From Aspidapion aeneum (lineage: Eukaryota > Arthropoda > Insecta > Coleoptera > Brentidae): 64,000 nucleotides of DNA. Where the stretch lies: NCBI GenBank assembly GCA_963576565.1, contig OY755047.1:2232001-2296000 (forward strand). Direction: 5' to 3'. Shown here one piece after another: positions 55,458-64,000 of this stretch (its first letter is position 1; each line of letters begins with the position of its first letter). Under the pieces are notes generated by a model. The model had not been told where the DNA came from, did not search any database, and saw only the letters and a list, made by a program, of their open reading frames with translations. A program made the translations under genes and the position numbers.

Positions 55458-56858
55458 CCCAGGTAGAAAGGTCACGTTTTTTAAACGTCAAAAACAGGTC
55501 ATTTTTAATGACCATTGACGTCTCTAACCTGACGTGTAAATGACCTTTAAATGACGTCACCCAAAATGACGTCACTTTTAGACGCTTTAAAGACGTCAGC
55601 AATATGACGTATTTGGGGCCAAATCAGAACATCAGACACACACACAGACACAAACCTATTTATGACTTTTTTTAAACTCGTCTGAATATATCAAATATTC
55701 CCTGCAGTTAAGAACACTGAAGGAAACTTAACAAGACGCTAGCGCTACCAAGTCCACTTTCAATCCCTGGCTTCGCAAGCGCAGATCTACCAATATTATT
55801 TACCTCATGTCTTAGAATTGATGCATACAGGGTGATTTTCACTTGAATGATTCTAACCACATGAAAATAGAAAGTTTCAAAAACCTAACCTAACAAAACC
55901 TAATCAAATCTAACCGAACCGAAGGAAACTGAACCAATAATTTTTTTCAAAAAAAAAACTTTCCTGACTTCCTACCCGGGATCCTAGAGGATGTGAATCC
56001 GAACCGAACCAAACCGAACCTAACTAAACTGAACCAAACCTAACCTAACCAAACTAAACTACAACACGTACTGCTAATTAGGTTTAGTTGGGTAGGGTTA
56101 GGTTTGGATAGGTTCGGTTCGGTACGGTCCGGTTCGGATTCACATCCTCTAGCATCCCAGGTAGGAAGTCAGGAAAGTTTTTTTTTTGAAAAAAAATATT
56201 GGTTTAGTTTGCTTTGGTTCGGTTCGGTTAGATCTGATTAGGTTTCGTTAGGTTAGGTTTTTGAAACTTTCTATTTTCATGTGGTTAGAATCATTCAAGT
56301 GAAAATCACCCTGTACATCGATTCTAATACATGAGGTAAATAATATTGGTAGATCTACGCATACGAAGCCAGGGATTGGAAGTGGACTTGGTAGCGCTAG
56401 CGTCTTGTAGGAAACTTAGACACAGAAGATGACTCTTCTGTGACTTGGACCTGGAAGTACTGGAACAGGTACAGCGGTGTTCTGTGAGGTACAGATCAAA
56501 ATAGACCTAAACCTAGACTTACACTCTCCACCTTGAAGCGAAAGAAACCTCGAAGTTTTTCTTGATTTAATATTTAATTTATTTTACATACGTACCCCCA
56601 CATTCCATATAAATCCGGTCAAGTACTGACTGGGGCACCATCTATGTAAGTATGAGTGTATGTCCCTTGGACAAAGTGTGCAGTGTGGGTAGTGACCAAT
56701 ATATGACGTTTTTCAGACGTCAAAAACTACACTACGAAAAGACGTCAAATAAATGACGACTTAAAGACAACATTTTTTTGTAGATGACCTGCTGGTCATC
56801 CAAATGACCACTTTTCGACGAAAAAAAGACGTAATTTGATGACCCCTTGGTACCTGGG
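55458..56858. mobile_element. CCCAGGTA element rich in GACGTC words
   Basis: Ends CCCAGGTA and TACCTGGG, AC on both sides (55456-57, 56859-60): a 2-bp duplication like that of the CCCAAC family. Subterminal regions (55475-55615 and 56705-56845) hold about a dozen GACGTC, TGACGTCA and TGACC words in both orientations, like transposase-binding arrays. A younger foldback (55731-56408) is nested in the middle; without it the element is about 710 bp. No ORF. Confidence 0.75.
55731..56408. mobile_element. Foldback element, 10-bp duplication
   Basis: 678 bp, nearly a perfect palindrome. Arms of about 320 bp begin ACAAGACGCTAGCGCTACCA and meet near 56070. AGGAAACTTA on both sides (55721-55730, 56409-56418). 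The inner arms consist of AACCGAACC/AACCTAACC words. Inside, TACAGGGTG/CACCCTGTA marks the ends of a smaller mariner-type element that was probably swept up. A 9-10 bp duplication fits foldback or Mutator-like elements. Confidence 0.88.
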
Positions 56859-56860
56859 AC

Positions 56861-57631
56861 ACCTCCTGGTCACTATGCAAAATAGTTTTATGCAATATTT
56901 ATCATGATATTTCCCCCTCCCCCTTCCAATAAAGTTCCTAGATCCGCCCCTGTCCCCTACATACACGATATATTTGCCTTGGCATGAGGGATGTTTTTCG
57001 GTTGTAAGTAAAAATTACGCCATTGAGGCTACCGGAGAAAAAACGCAATTTTACAAACAAATGAAGCATTTTTTATTGTACTCGTTGACTGTATATCAAG
57101 TCAAAAGCCGTGGACAGGGCCAGTTCTAGCAGTTTTGCCGCCCCGGGCAAAAATGTAAATTAAATTAAAAATTTCCATCTTGCAAACAAATTTAATAAAA
57201 TTTGGTGGTTTTGTATAAGCAACTACGGCCAATTGAATGATGTTAACAATATTTTTCCAGGCCTTCTAGTTTTTTTGAAACCATAGCCAATTTTATTATT
57301 TCTTATGACCGCCATATTGGATTTATACTTCAATAAATAGAGCATAAAAGGATGGATGACGGAAAATGTAAATTTATTAAAAAATTGTTTTTCACTTAGT
57401 TGGCTGTAAAACAAATGCCGTAGTTGTGTTTGTTGTCATACCTACGTAACTACCTTTCAAAACTTTTCCATTTGTTTGATTTATATGCAAATCTTTGGTC
57501 CTTATTTTTTAATTTTTCTCTGGCTAAAAAATAATACAATTTCTTAAAATGTATCTTTTATTTCTGAAACAAAAGTTTGCATTTATTATTTAATTTAAAA
57601 TAAAACTAAAAACCGATAACAAAGCATTGAA
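56861..57631. other. hAT-type MITE ends and repeat relics
   Basis: TCCGCCCCTG near 56951 and CAGGGCCAGTTCTAGCAG at 57115 look like hAT MITE ends without partners. 57175-57350 is a reverse copy of 19430-19600. No gene. Confidence 0.45.
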
Positions 57632-58290
57632 TTAAATAAGCAAATGTTCGAAAATTCCACCGTTGTTATTCATGCAAATCCTGCATCGATGAATTAGAGA
57701 CATGCATGCATCTTTAACCATTTGTTCAGGAATTTCTTCAATGGCTTAAACAACGGCTGCCTCAAGTTCTTCTACCGTATTATGAGTAGTAGAATAAACT
57801 TTATCCTTTAAGTATCCGAAAATGCAGGCCAGGCAACTGGACCTCGATATCCGATCCAGTTATTTCCATGTTGCTGATTCAAATATTCGTTTATGATACT
57901 TGCATTATGTGGAGGTGCTCTATCTTGCTGGAACCACATGTTTGCTACATCTTGAAGAGGCAAATTTTCTAAAATTTGGTCAACGTAATTTTGTAAAATT
58001 TCTAGATATCAAGGTGCCGTCAAATTATTATGAAAAATGTTAAATAGTATGTGTCCGTTTATGACTCCTACTCCTACCCATACATTCATACCCCACCTAA
58101 TTTGATAGTGCACCTCACGATTTAAGAACGGATTTTCATCGGCCCAGTACACGTAGTTATGTCTGTTAAACACCCCGCAGTTTGTAAACCTGCTTTCATC
58201 AGACCACAGAACCTTAAGCGGAAATTGAGGGTTTTCTTCCGATTTTTGTATGACCCAATTGCAAAACAAGGTTCTTCTTTCTACTGTCAC
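57632..58290 (-). pseudogene. Tc1/mariner-superfamily transposase relic
   Basis: Minus strand. It starts in TVERRTLFCNWVIQ and reads VLWSDESRFTNCGVFNRHNY (with the first catalytic Asp) and IRWGMNVWVGVG. After a frameshift it continues NYVDQILENLPLQDVANMWF and QQDRAPPHNASI (second Asp in QQD), then WIGYRGPVAWPA. There about 14 codons are missing, those that normally carry SPDLTPLDFFLW with the third acidic residue. It resumes as YLKDKVYSTTHNTVEELEAA and ends at a stop at 57632, with one more TAA near 57750. The DNA-binding N-terminus is absent. A dead copy. Confidence 0.85.
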
Positions 58291-58311
58291 GCTTAACGGC
58301 CTTGGAAGCCT

Positions 58312-58887
58312 TCAGGGCGCTAATTCCCCGTCACCTTCCAAGACCGTACAAGCTTGTTTTTCCCCCCTGACCACTTTTAACACCCGGATTGTGTCAACAG
58401 GGTTGGCACAAGCCGCGACGGTTTCCGAGTCCTTCGGGATCGTTCCCTTAAGAGCGAAAGATCCAGGGACTACAAACGCTGTCCAGAGAAAACAGGATAT
58501 TGGTAGTATAAATGGTTATAATGCTTGCTTTGGGAATGAATACAATAATAATAAGGGTTATTACTTACATTATGGTTGTACCGGCACTGCACTTTTTGGA
58601 ACTTCTATTCACGCCCCTTGACTCCGCTATTTTTTAGGAACACTTATCGCCCTCTCCATTTTTCTGCCCTCTGCCACTTGACGTGCTTTCTTTCTTGGCC
58701 CCCAAAAACTGAATGCCACGACCCCCCAAAAAGCCACCGTCACCTTCTCCGTTCCGCTTCCACGTCCGTCCTTTTGCGTGACAGCTCACTTCCACGTCTC
58801 GCAAAAGTCCAGTATGTCAACGTTCTATTGGTCAATTCACGCAAACCCCGAAATGACTGCGATATCTGCAGGGTCAGCGTGACCTAG
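58312..58887 (-). other. Candidate spliced transcript on the minus strand (GC-rich)
   Basis: GC and CpG rise over 58290-58890. Minus strand: CCAAT near 58829; donor ATAAT|GTAAGT at 58568; a 90-bp intron (58568-58479) with acceptor CTGTTTTCTCTGGACAG; then an open frame to a TGA at 58312 with VVPGSFALKGTIPKDSETVA and VVRGEKQACTVLEG. In the joined transcript, however, the upstream frame has a TAA just before the junction and no ATG fits, so coding is unproven. The plus strand is also open (58250-58621). I do not recognise either product. Confidence 0.35.
58871..58885. promoter_or_regulatory. GGTCA-N3-TGACC nuclear-receptor-type palindrome
   Basis: GGGTCAGCGTGACCT is a half-site palindrome with 3-nt spacing, of the kind bound by nuclear-receptor dimers. 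It lies about 40 bp upstream of the CCAAT in the minus-strand candidate promoter. One site can be chance. Confidence 0.25.
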
Positions 58888-59385
58888 TTTTCCTAGGAAC
58901 CCAGAGCAACGAACCCATTACGATATTTGCTTAATTGTTTAGAATAACTGCGTCACCCAAAAATTCCACATGCAATTTATAACTTTAAAGGAATATTAAA
59001 GGCCTTTTTGTGATAATCGTCACACTACGTCACCAACTCAGAGTGCTTGACTACTCTTTTTTTTTATAAATTATACAGTAGATTGGCCGCTGGTTTGCCC
59101 GAGCCAAGCGAAGCCCTTGCCGAGGGGCACACAGAGGGTGATTTACACCCTCGGAAAGGGTGAATTATGCCCGGTAGATAATTTATATTTGCCAGTTAAT
59201 GAAGGTGGTAAATGTTCAGTTCGTTTGCCTGGCTATTAATTTTGCATTTTGGCGCGCCCGATGCTGTGTAGCTGTGTGTAGCTTTTGCTGGAATTTCCAA
59301 TGAATGGAAAACAGCTACAAAATAACAACGTGCCTTTTGAGTTTTCGAAATATTCTGCAGTTTTCAATTTAAACTGAAAAATAAC
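58888..59385. other. Spacer
   Basis: Short inverted GAGGGTG/CACCCTC near 59133. No gene. Confidence 0.35.
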
Positions 59386-59393
59386 GTTTAAAA

Positions 59394-59580
59394 CATGGGC
59401 GCACCCAGGGGGGGGGGTGTGCTCGGGGCCCGCCTGCCCCCAAGCCTTAGATTTTTTTACATATTTTCTACATATTTCATGAAAATACACAAAAAATAGC
59501 TTAAAATTCGACAACATGAGGCTTTGCCCCCCCCCCAGAGGCCTCGGGCCCCCCCAAGACATATTCCTGGGTGCGCCACT
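59394..59580. mobile_element. hAT-type MITE, 187 bp
   Basis: Ends CATGGGCGCACCCAGG and CCTGGGTGCGCCACT, with GTTTAAAA on both sides (59386-59393, 59581-59588; may be shifted by one base). The interior matches 63315 and 10083. Confidence 0.88.
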
Positions 59581-59668
59581 GTTTAAAACGTTATATACCC
59601 TAAATTTTCGTAAATACGAGGGCTATCTTTAAAATGTTAGGAACATAGAGGGCGACACTGATCGAATG

Positions 59669-59756
59669 CAGTGGCGGCTGGTGACGTTATAAATTGGGGG
59701 GGGGCAAAAATTTATATTACATAAAAGGAGATAAAAACCTTACCTAAACAATTTTA
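59669..59756. mobile_element. hAT-type element end without partner
   Basis: CAGTGGCGGCTGGTGACG followed by a G-run, similar to the ends at 6340 and 41223. The element is cut off where the next LINE begins. Confidence 0.55.
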
Positions 59757-60530
59757 TTATAGACAATAGACAATAGATAACTTTATTAATCTTTTCAGCT
59801 ACAATAATGTAGATAAGATACGTCAAATACAAAAAATATAACATTAAGTGTAAATAATAATAGTGTAAATATTTAAAAAAATAAAAACGAAAACAGATTT
59901 ACAAGATTTGTATATATATGTATATAAATATTGAGAACAAAAATTTACCTTCTGCCCAACATGTAGTTTTCAAATTCAATTAAACTATAAAAAGTTTCTT
60001 TTAATAAAAGATTTTTGATTTCTTTTTTGAATCTTGGCAGCGACGTAGTTTGTTTGATTTTGTTTGGCAACAAGTTAAAGAATTTGCATCCAAGATAATG
60101 AGTACTTTTTTTATATACTCATGGTTGTGTTTATGGATGCTGAAGTGGTTACGACTTCTAGTTGGATAGTTGTGATAAGAACTATTTAATGTAAAAATAT
60201 TTAGGTGTTGAAAAATGAAAATGAGTAGTTTATATTGTCATAATTTTATTATCCTTAAATGCAGAGCGACAAGTACCGTTGTAAGGTATATTGAAAATTA
60301 ATCTTATAAGTCTCTTTTGACCTACCAATACTCTTTCCACATCCGGAGCACTACCCCATACTGCCACACCATAGGCTAGAGCCGAGTATGCATTAGCATA
60401 ATACACAGTAATGGGATTTTTTATACTGAGAGAGTTTTTAAGTGACTTAATCATGAAGTAGCATGTATTAAGTTTTGAGCATACACTACTTATGTGTAAA
60501 CTCCACTCGAAATGAGTATTTTAGCATTTT
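59757..60530 (-). pseudogene. CR1-like LINE, C-terminal part
   Basis: Minus strand. Reads HFEWSLHISSVCSKLNTCYF, YYANAYSALAYGVAVWGSAP, VLVGQKRLIRLIFNIPYNGT and CRSAFKDNK. After a frameshift it reads YLGCKFFNLLPNKIKQTTSL and PRFKKEIKNLLLKETFYSLI to a stop at 59945. The segment order is that of the C-terminus of the CR1-like LINE at 43269-43958. The reverse-transcriptase catalytic boxes are missing. The 3' end is TCTATTGTCTATTGTCTA, a short repeat tail. Confidence 0.85.
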
Positions 60531-61092
60531 ACAAACAAGCAGCTACTTGGTGTAGTTTTTAGTTTATTTGTTTATAGATAAAGTCTATTCGTCCTTCTTT
60601 GACATGCGCAAAGTGCTCGGATTAGCACCAGTTTCGGACTATAATCATGGCCCTGTAGAGCAACCTCAAAAATCCCACAGAATTTAAAACAGTCCATTAA
60701 CCTACTAAGTATAGGTATGTCTATTTTTTCCCACATTTTCAGTATGTTCGGTAATGTTTTTCCTATAGGCACTATTCAATTGACACCTAATATCAGTCTT
60801 GCCTAGCCTAGGAAATTCCATGTGGTTATTTAAATAAGTAGCACTTATACTTTGTGTCTTTAACTTTTTACTAAAGTGTTTGATATTACACATTCCTTTT
60901 GCCACCCACGCACGATCACGTCGTGGATTGTTCATAAGAAGACAAATAAAGCAAAAAAAAAACATTTTGTTTTTCACAACCGCACAACCAGTTTTCAGCA
61001 TCGTATAATTTTTTATTACTTGCACTAAAATTTTGGTTAATTTTTAGGATTTTTAGGTTTGGTATATGTGGCCCTAAAGATCTTATTTGTAA
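60531..61092. other. AT-rich spacer
   Basis: No recognised gene. Confidence 0.35.
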
Positions 61093-61100
61093 TTGAAGTT

Positions 61101-61233
61101 CAGTGGCGTATATAAGGGGGGGCCTGGGGGGCCCGGGCCTCCCCCGAAGCTAAGATTTTTTTAGATATTTTCCACATATTTCCTGAATACAAACTCGGGC
61201 CCACCCCGAAACATTTTTCTATATACGCCACTG
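61101..61233. mobile_element. hAT-type MITE, 133 bp
   Basis: Ends CAGTGGCGTATATA and TATATACGCCACTG, exact 8-bp duplication TTGAAGTT (61093-61100, 61234-61241). A shortened relative of 5793-5975, lacking its middle. Confidence 0.9.
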
Positions 61234-61241
61234 TTGAAGTT

Positions 61242-61514
61242 CATATGTTAACGTATTTAAATTTGCCAAGTTAATTATATAATCGACGATTTCCATTTTT
61301 ATAAATTTTTTAAATTTTTTTAAATTTATTTCTAGAAATTACAAATTACAGAGTAGATATAACACATTATAAAAGTTACGCTCCCAGAACAAATCACATT
61401 CCTAAAGACAAAAACGTCGCGCTAGGATTTTGTGTTCTGCCATAAAAGCAGCTCAAATACAACACACTACACCCATTAAGTAGAACATTAAAAAAAAAAC
61501 AATATTACCTATAT
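61242..61514. other. AT-rich spacer
   Basis: No recognised feature. Confidence 0.35.
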
Positions 61515-62019
61515 AAACTAAACTTAAAAGTAGAAACAAGATTATAAATTTAATACATTATTAATTTCTTCATGAGATTTCTCTAGAAGCAAAATTTTTA
61601 CATATTTTTTAAATTTTGATTAGACAAAAGATTTCTTAAGTTCTAATGAAAAGTGGTTGAAAACTTTTGGAAGGAGATAAATATGATGTCTTTGGCCAAT
61701 ATTTTTAAGAGCTATTTTCCTTTATTTTGTATTGAGAAACATATCTAGTATTTTGAGTATGGTTTTGGATATTTAATAGATTTTTGTTCCTAAAGCAGTA
61801 CAAGCTAATCTGGTAGTAAAACATTTGACTAGTATCAAATACTTTTGACTCTTGGTATATAAAGTTTGATGGGCACCGATAGTTTTTTGAGTACATTATT
61901 TTTAAAATTCCCTTTTGGACAGTATTTAGTTTTTTTATATGTGCATCATATAAAGAAACGATAATAAGAACAATGACACGCGACCAGCAATGCTTTTTAC
62001 TACTGACAGCCCAAATCAA
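61515..62019 (-). pseudogene. LINE C-terminal relic, CR1/Jockey group
   Basis: Minus strand codons read HIKKLNTVQKGILKIMYSKN, YRCPSNFIYQESKVFDTSQM and YYQISLYCFRNKNLL, then NIQNHTQNTRYVSQYKIKEN. Out of frame there follow LLPKVFNHFSLELKK and KFKKYVKILLLEKSHEEI. The segment order (LN-QK-I-KI, P-IY-E-V, NTR, FN-L) is that of the C-terminal connection domain of CR1-type LINEs. It is distinct in sequence from the copy at 59757. It lies 140 bp downstream of the donor site of the candidate exon, on the same strand. Confidence 0.75.
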
Positions 62020-62158
62020 AACAACCTGTTAAGTCTTCACTAAAGATAGAACCGGCATCGTGTAGAAGGGCAACGGACGATTCCGCACGATGATGATGGC
62101 CGACTTCAACTAAAACACACATTCCTCCCGCACCCAAATGTCTATTTAAAAAACTCAC

Positions 62159-62450
62159 CCGTTGGGGTCGGTAACAGCTGTGTTCTGCATCCAGCCCCTT
62201 CCAAGGGGTTCCTCCTTCAAACTGGGACCCCTCGGTTGATGATGATGCATCGATGCGTCTTGATGGTGATGCAAGCCGAACATTAGTCCGGCCCCTGGCC
62301 TCGTAGGGGCACCCCCCGGGGGGTACAGCTTCCGCCCCCATGCCGCCGCCGCGTCTAACTCGAGCGAGAGGGTGGGCCAGGGTGAGGGGGTCGGAACCCC
62401 CGGTGTTGTCTCGTCGGAACGCAGCGTAAGGCCGTTTGGCGGAAAAAAGT
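62159..62450 (-). CDS. Candidate host-gene internal exon, His-rich protein segment
   Basis: A GC- and CpG-rich island in AT-rich DNA, bounded on the minus strand by TTTTTTTCAG| (62451-62460) and CAACGG|GTGAGT (62158-62153), both near-perfect splice sites, with a possible branch sequence TTCTGATTG about 26 nt before the exon. 292 nt; the likely frame (one base carried in, two out) is open throughout. It reads PPNGLTLRSDETTPGVPTPS, LELDAAAAWGRKLYPPGG, LMFGLHHHQDASMHHHQ and PSLKEEPLGRGWMQNTAV, ending TDPNG. The His-rich run and the LKEEP motif (a sumoylation-type site) suit a transcription regulator. A second frame is also open, but its composition is less protein-like. I cannot name the gene. 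Confidence 0.6.
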
Positions 62451-62492
62451 CTGAAAAAAATTTGAAAAAAACACAATCAGAAAAGTAATGTC

Positions 62493-62752
62493 CAGTGGCG
62501 GATTCAGGATTTCCTAGGGGGAGGGGCCAAAGTAGCAGCAAACAACAAACTATTTATTTTTGTGGTTTTTCATAGGTGTAAGCTGTGAAATTTAGCGGCA
62601 AAAGGTGGTTCAACTGCGGAAATTTTTGAAAAACCTAACTAGATTTTGTTACAAAATTTAAATAAGTGATGTGGAAGAAATAAAAAATAATTTTTCTATG
62701 GAAGGAAGGGGATGCCCGGGTCCCTCTGGCCCCCGCCCTGGATCCGTCACTG
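62493..62752. mobile_element. hAT-type MITE upstream of the exon
   Basis: Ends CAGTGGCGGATTCAGGAT and CCTGGATCCGTCACTG. Target duplication not readable. It ends 42 bp before the exon's first base, just upstream of the likely branch point. Confidence 0.75.
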
Positions 62753-63314
62753 TATGGATCCGAAAGTGCTTCCTAAGGAAGGTATAGATACACTCCTTTG
62801 AAGAGAACACCTAAATAACATATTTTTCTCTGTAATTTTAATACTCCTCAAAATTAAATTTTGAAAATTAGTTTACTGTATACATTTGATGTTAAATAAA
62901 ACGGTATAACCCGGTAAGTGACATATGTCAACTTTTTGACATTTTTAAATTATCTTCTATAACAAGATGTCTTGTTTTTTCCAGTTTTTTTTGTTAAATT
63001 TCACAAAAATCGGTCGCAATCTTTAAGAAATAAATAAATTAGATTTTTTTTGTACATTATAATTTAAAACTAATTAAGAGTAATATAAAGCTACATATCT
63101 TCGTAAAAAAATTTACCAAACCAAAAAGATACTATTGTTTTTATATTTTGAACGCCGCCATCTTGGATAGTAATGGACATATGTCATTTATTAGGAAATA
63201 TTTAAAATCGGCGAACTTTATTTAGTATAAATCGATATATTATACGGCAATACTAGTTTGTGTCAAACAAGAAAGAGAAAATAACTTTTTTTCTGAACTT
63301 CGGTTCGGTTCGGT
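62753..63314. other. AT-rich spacer
   Basis: No recognised gene. CGGTTCGGTTCGGTT at about 63301-63315. Confidence 0.35.
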
Positions 63315-63486
63315 TCACCCAGGGGTGAGGGGGGGGGCTTCAGGGGCCGCACCCCCCCCCCAAGCCTTAGATTTTTTTAGATATTTTCCACGTATTTTAT
63401 GAAAAAACACAAAAAATAGCTTGAAATTCGACATCATGAAGCTTTGCGCCCCCCCCCCCCCAAGACATATTCGTGGGTGCGCCACG
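63315..63486. mobile_element. hAT-type MITE
   Basis: CACCCAGGGGTGAGGGGGG to GTGGGTGCGCCACGG, with C-runs of 10 and 14. Same family as 59394, ends decayed. Confidence 0.75.
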
Positions 63487-63811
63487 GCTTAAAATAAAGA
63501 AAATATCAAAGAAAGCGATTTTTTAAAATATTGTCGCGATTTTGTTTTGAAATAACAGGTGTAATTTTTTTTATACATTTTTGAATTAAGTATAGGTCCA
63601 TTTTTTTCTTAACTTTGGCAGCCGTCAATTTTGATTCTGAAGCCGAAAAATCGGGGATCCCCAAATAAAAATTTAGCTTTTGGTGTTAGCTACTACCATG
63701 TTAAATATAAAAAAAATATACCCTTTTTGCAGCTTTTTTTTTAATTACTCTACAAATTTACTCTACTAAGACCCGATGTGGTTACTTTTATGAGTCTACA
63801 TGATACCTATA
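63487..63811. other. AT-rich spacer
   Basis: No recognised feature. Confidence 0.35.
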
Positions 63812-63957
63812 CAGTGGCGGATCCAGGGGGGCCAGAGGGGCCTGGGCAAAATTCGGCACTACGGCTACGGGGCAAATAAAATAATTTAATATAAAAAAAT
63901 GGGTTTTTATGGGAAAATGTGGAAACGAGGAAGAGTGCTCTCTTGGATATGTCACTG
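63812..63957. mobile_element. hAT-type MITE, 146 bp
   Basis: Ends CAGTGGCGGATCCAGG and CTTGGATATGTCACTG. No clear duplication. Sequence to the window's end is unassigned. Confidence 0.7.
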
Positions 63958-64000
63958 TTATATTATAAATAATTGTGAGAAAGTTTTTGGTGGACTTTTT

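Noticed and set aside
55880..56280. AACCTAACC-type words as an insect telomere tract (CCTAA)n.
   Set aside because: Units vary (AACCGAACC, AAACCTAATC), are inverted in the other arm and lie inside a foldback element with a target duplication.
62000..62476. Second open frame of the GC-rich exon (minus strand) as the real product.
   Set aside because: It runs through the donor site into the intron and its composition is less protein-like. High GC alone lowers stop frequency.
1..64000. tRNA, rRNA, CRISPR arrays, bacterial promoters or operons.
   Set aside because: No cloverleaf, rRNA block or spacer-repeat pattern seen. Splice sites and transposon types show an animal genome. A tRNA scan would be the proper test.

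Overview
The window is AT-rich, repeat-saturated animal DNA, most likely from an insect, possibly a beetle. That guess rests on the repeat mix: RTE-, CR1- and Jockey-type LINEs; hAT, Tigger/pogo, PIF/Harbinger, P-element-like (THAP) and Tc1/mariner remnants; and many short TIR elements. GT-AG introns rule out bacteria or phage. I see no rRNA, tRNA, CRISPR or operon.

Almost everything is transposon debris, often nested. 1-11 kb: short tandem repeats, a LINE 3' end, a complete hAT element with transposase relic, a P-like THAP pseudogene beside a large palindrome, and LINE copies cut by MITEs. 13-24 kb: Tigger relics, a three-level nest (LINE > Harbinger > MITE), members of a CCCAAC/GTTGGG element family, and a LINE between about 100-bp direct repeats. 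25-35 kb: more LINEs, a CCAAT/TATA promoter-like block, foldback elements and two full CCCAAC elements, one with its empty site known. 36-41 kb: a repeat split by a 4051-bp TIR element that carries a spliced 97-codon gene. 42-48 kb: a nearly intact CR1-like LINE, RTE pieces holding a different LINE fragment, a foldback and a 142-bp tandem array. 49-57 kb: minisatellite, MITEs and long inverted-repeat elements, one nested in an element rich in GACGTC motifs. 57-64 kb: a Tc1-like pseudogene, CR1-like 3' ends, hAT MITEs, and one GC-rich 292-bp block with exact splice sites on the minus strand.

That last block is the best candidate for a host exon, so much of the window may be intron or intergenic DNA of a minus-strand gene. 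The 97-codon gene in the 4-kb element is the most interesting unknown. Its reading frame crosses a GT-AG intron cleanly and the element has a 9-bp target duplication, as Mutator-like gene-carrying elements do. No pathway or operon logic links the genes here; the common thread is successive transposition, which can be ordered from the nesting. All coordinates and translations were read by eye, so ends given without a target duplication are approximate.
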